Below, piece after piece: positions 63,555 to 64,000 of a stretch of DNA of 64,000 nucleotides. The notes beneath the pieces are model-generated. The model did not search any database, had not been told where the DNA came from, and was given only the letters and a program-made list of their open reading frames with translations. The stretch's first letter is position 1, and every line of letters starts with the position of its first letter. The stretch comes from Nanogingivalis sp963517825 (lineage in GTDB: Bacteria; Patescibacteriota; Saccharimonadia; Saccharimonadales; Saccharimonadaceae), in the NCBI GenBank assembly GCA_963517825.1, contig CAUQGB010000001.1:186001-250000 (forward strand), given 5' to 3'. The translations under genes were made by a program, and so were the position numbers.

Positions 63555-64000
63555 ATGACATTACTAACCAATGATATTCAGGATAGGCTTGCAAGACTCC
63601 TTGTTGAAGAGGGGCTTGTTCAGGAATCTAAAATTGAGTTGGCTATCAAAGAGGCTGGTTTAAACAATCAGTCTCTAATGTCGTATATGATTGAACACAA
63701 GCTTCTAGATAATGAGATTCTTGTTCATGCAACTTCTCATGTATCGGGAATTCCATATGTTAATCTTGAAAATACGACCATTCCACAAGAAACGCTCGAT
63801 TTGATTAGTGTTGATATTGCAGAAAGAAATATGGCCGTGCCGATCGCGGAAGTACAGGGAAGAATCGCTGTGGCGATGCTTGATGCAACAAATATTCAGG
63901 CTGTCGATTATCTTTCGAGTTTAATTCAGCGCCCTCTAAAAGTATTTATGGCTAGCCAAAACTCCATTAAACATGTTTTGGATCAATATAAAACAGACCT
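63555..64000 (+). CDS. pilB: Type IV pilus assembly ATPase PilB, N-terminal part
   Basis: The first 148 codons are visible, from ATG 63555 (AAAAAGGAA upstream). Content is the T2SSE/MshE N-terminal domain: QDRLARLLVEEGLVQESKIE, VSGIPYVNLENTTIPQETLD, MAVPIAEVQGRIAVAMLDA, SSLIQRPLKVFMASQNSI. These domains can bind c-di-GMP in MshE. The ATPase core lies beyond the window. It powers pilus extension. Confidence 0.9.
   Translation, partial: MTLLTNDIQDRLARLLVEEGLVQESKIELAIKEAGLNNQSLMSYMIEHKLLDNEILVHATSHVSGIPYVNLENTTIPQETLDLISVDIAERNMAVPIAEVQGRIAVAMLDATNIQAVDYLSSLIQRPLKVFMASQNSIKHVLDQYKTD

Noticed and set aside
1..64000. Code 25 (UGA = Gly) as in Gracilibacteria or Absconditabacteria
   Set aside because: mutM and recognition unit C end at UGA in the expected places, and no conserved protein needs UGA to be read through.
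1..64000. CRISPR arrays, insertion sequences, prophage or rRNA genes
   Set aside because: No spaced direct-repeat array, transposase, integrase, capsid gene or rRNA segment was seen. The lysozyme-type and M23 enzymes belong to the secretion locus.

Overview
The window is an AT-rich bacterial chromosome segment with short intergenic gaps, no rRNA, no CRISPR array and no insertion sequence. Gene content points to the Patescibacteria (CPR), most likely a Saccharibacteria (TM7) relative. The evidence is a PrgI / TraC-like / VirB4 / VirB6-like secretion locus beside a row of small VirB2-like pilins, a DnaG primase whose CHC2 zinc site has lost its ligands, a type IV pilus operon (pilM-N-O-B) and short versions of housekeeping genes. 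UGA acts as a stop (mutM and the last HsdS unit end in TGA), so this is not a code-25 lineage. The assignment rests on remembered family features, not on a database search.

Layout. 1-10456 (minus): envelope-spanning type IV secretion-like operon with two cell-wall hydrolases, a VirB4 ATPase, PrgI, TraC-like and VirB6-like proteins. 10562-13314 (plus): six tandem two-helix pilins divergent from it; a seventh lies at 28411-28878. 13.4-29.1 kb: small heat-shock protein, ComF, six tRNAs (Ser-TGA, Arg-GCG, Ser-CGA, Leu-TAG, Ser-GGA, Ser-GCT), polysaccharide deacetylase, PGI/PMI, a short MurE-like ligase, G6PD with a HIT protein, RlmH, an ABC exporter and several orphan genes with strong promoters and long leaders. 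29.1-44.4 kb: a transglutaminase-fold protein, pnp, rpsO, valS, a FemX-like ligase, tsaD, rpsT, a DHH-like protein with a repetitive tail, truB and orn. 44.4-53.3 kb: dnaG-rpoD, mutM-holA and ftsK. 53.4-56.9 kb: a BcgI-like restriction-modification locus. 56.9-60.5 kb: rpsF-ssb-rpsR, efp, tlyA, ychF. 60.6-64 kb: start of the type IV pilus operon, cut by the window end.

The most striking region is the restriction-modification locus. One nuclease-methylase subunit (641 aa) is followed by three consecutive target-recognition units. Unit A is separated from unit B by a G9 tract and unit B from unit C by an (AT)10 tract. The frames are such that one extra G joins A to B, and one extra AT joins B to C. 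The locus therefore looks like a two-switch, phase-variable DNA-specificity system.

Genome-wide habits visible here: (i) many first genes of transcription units have an ATG 5-10 nt after a TATAAT/TAAAAT box with TTGnnn 16-18 nt upstream, which implies leaderless mRNAs, while operon-internal genes carry Shine-Dalgarno sites; (ii) CGA is a leading Arg codon even in rpsR and ssb, alongside a tRNA-Arg with anticodon GCG; (iii) the palindrome TTCGAA recurs in genes and in intergenic DNA.
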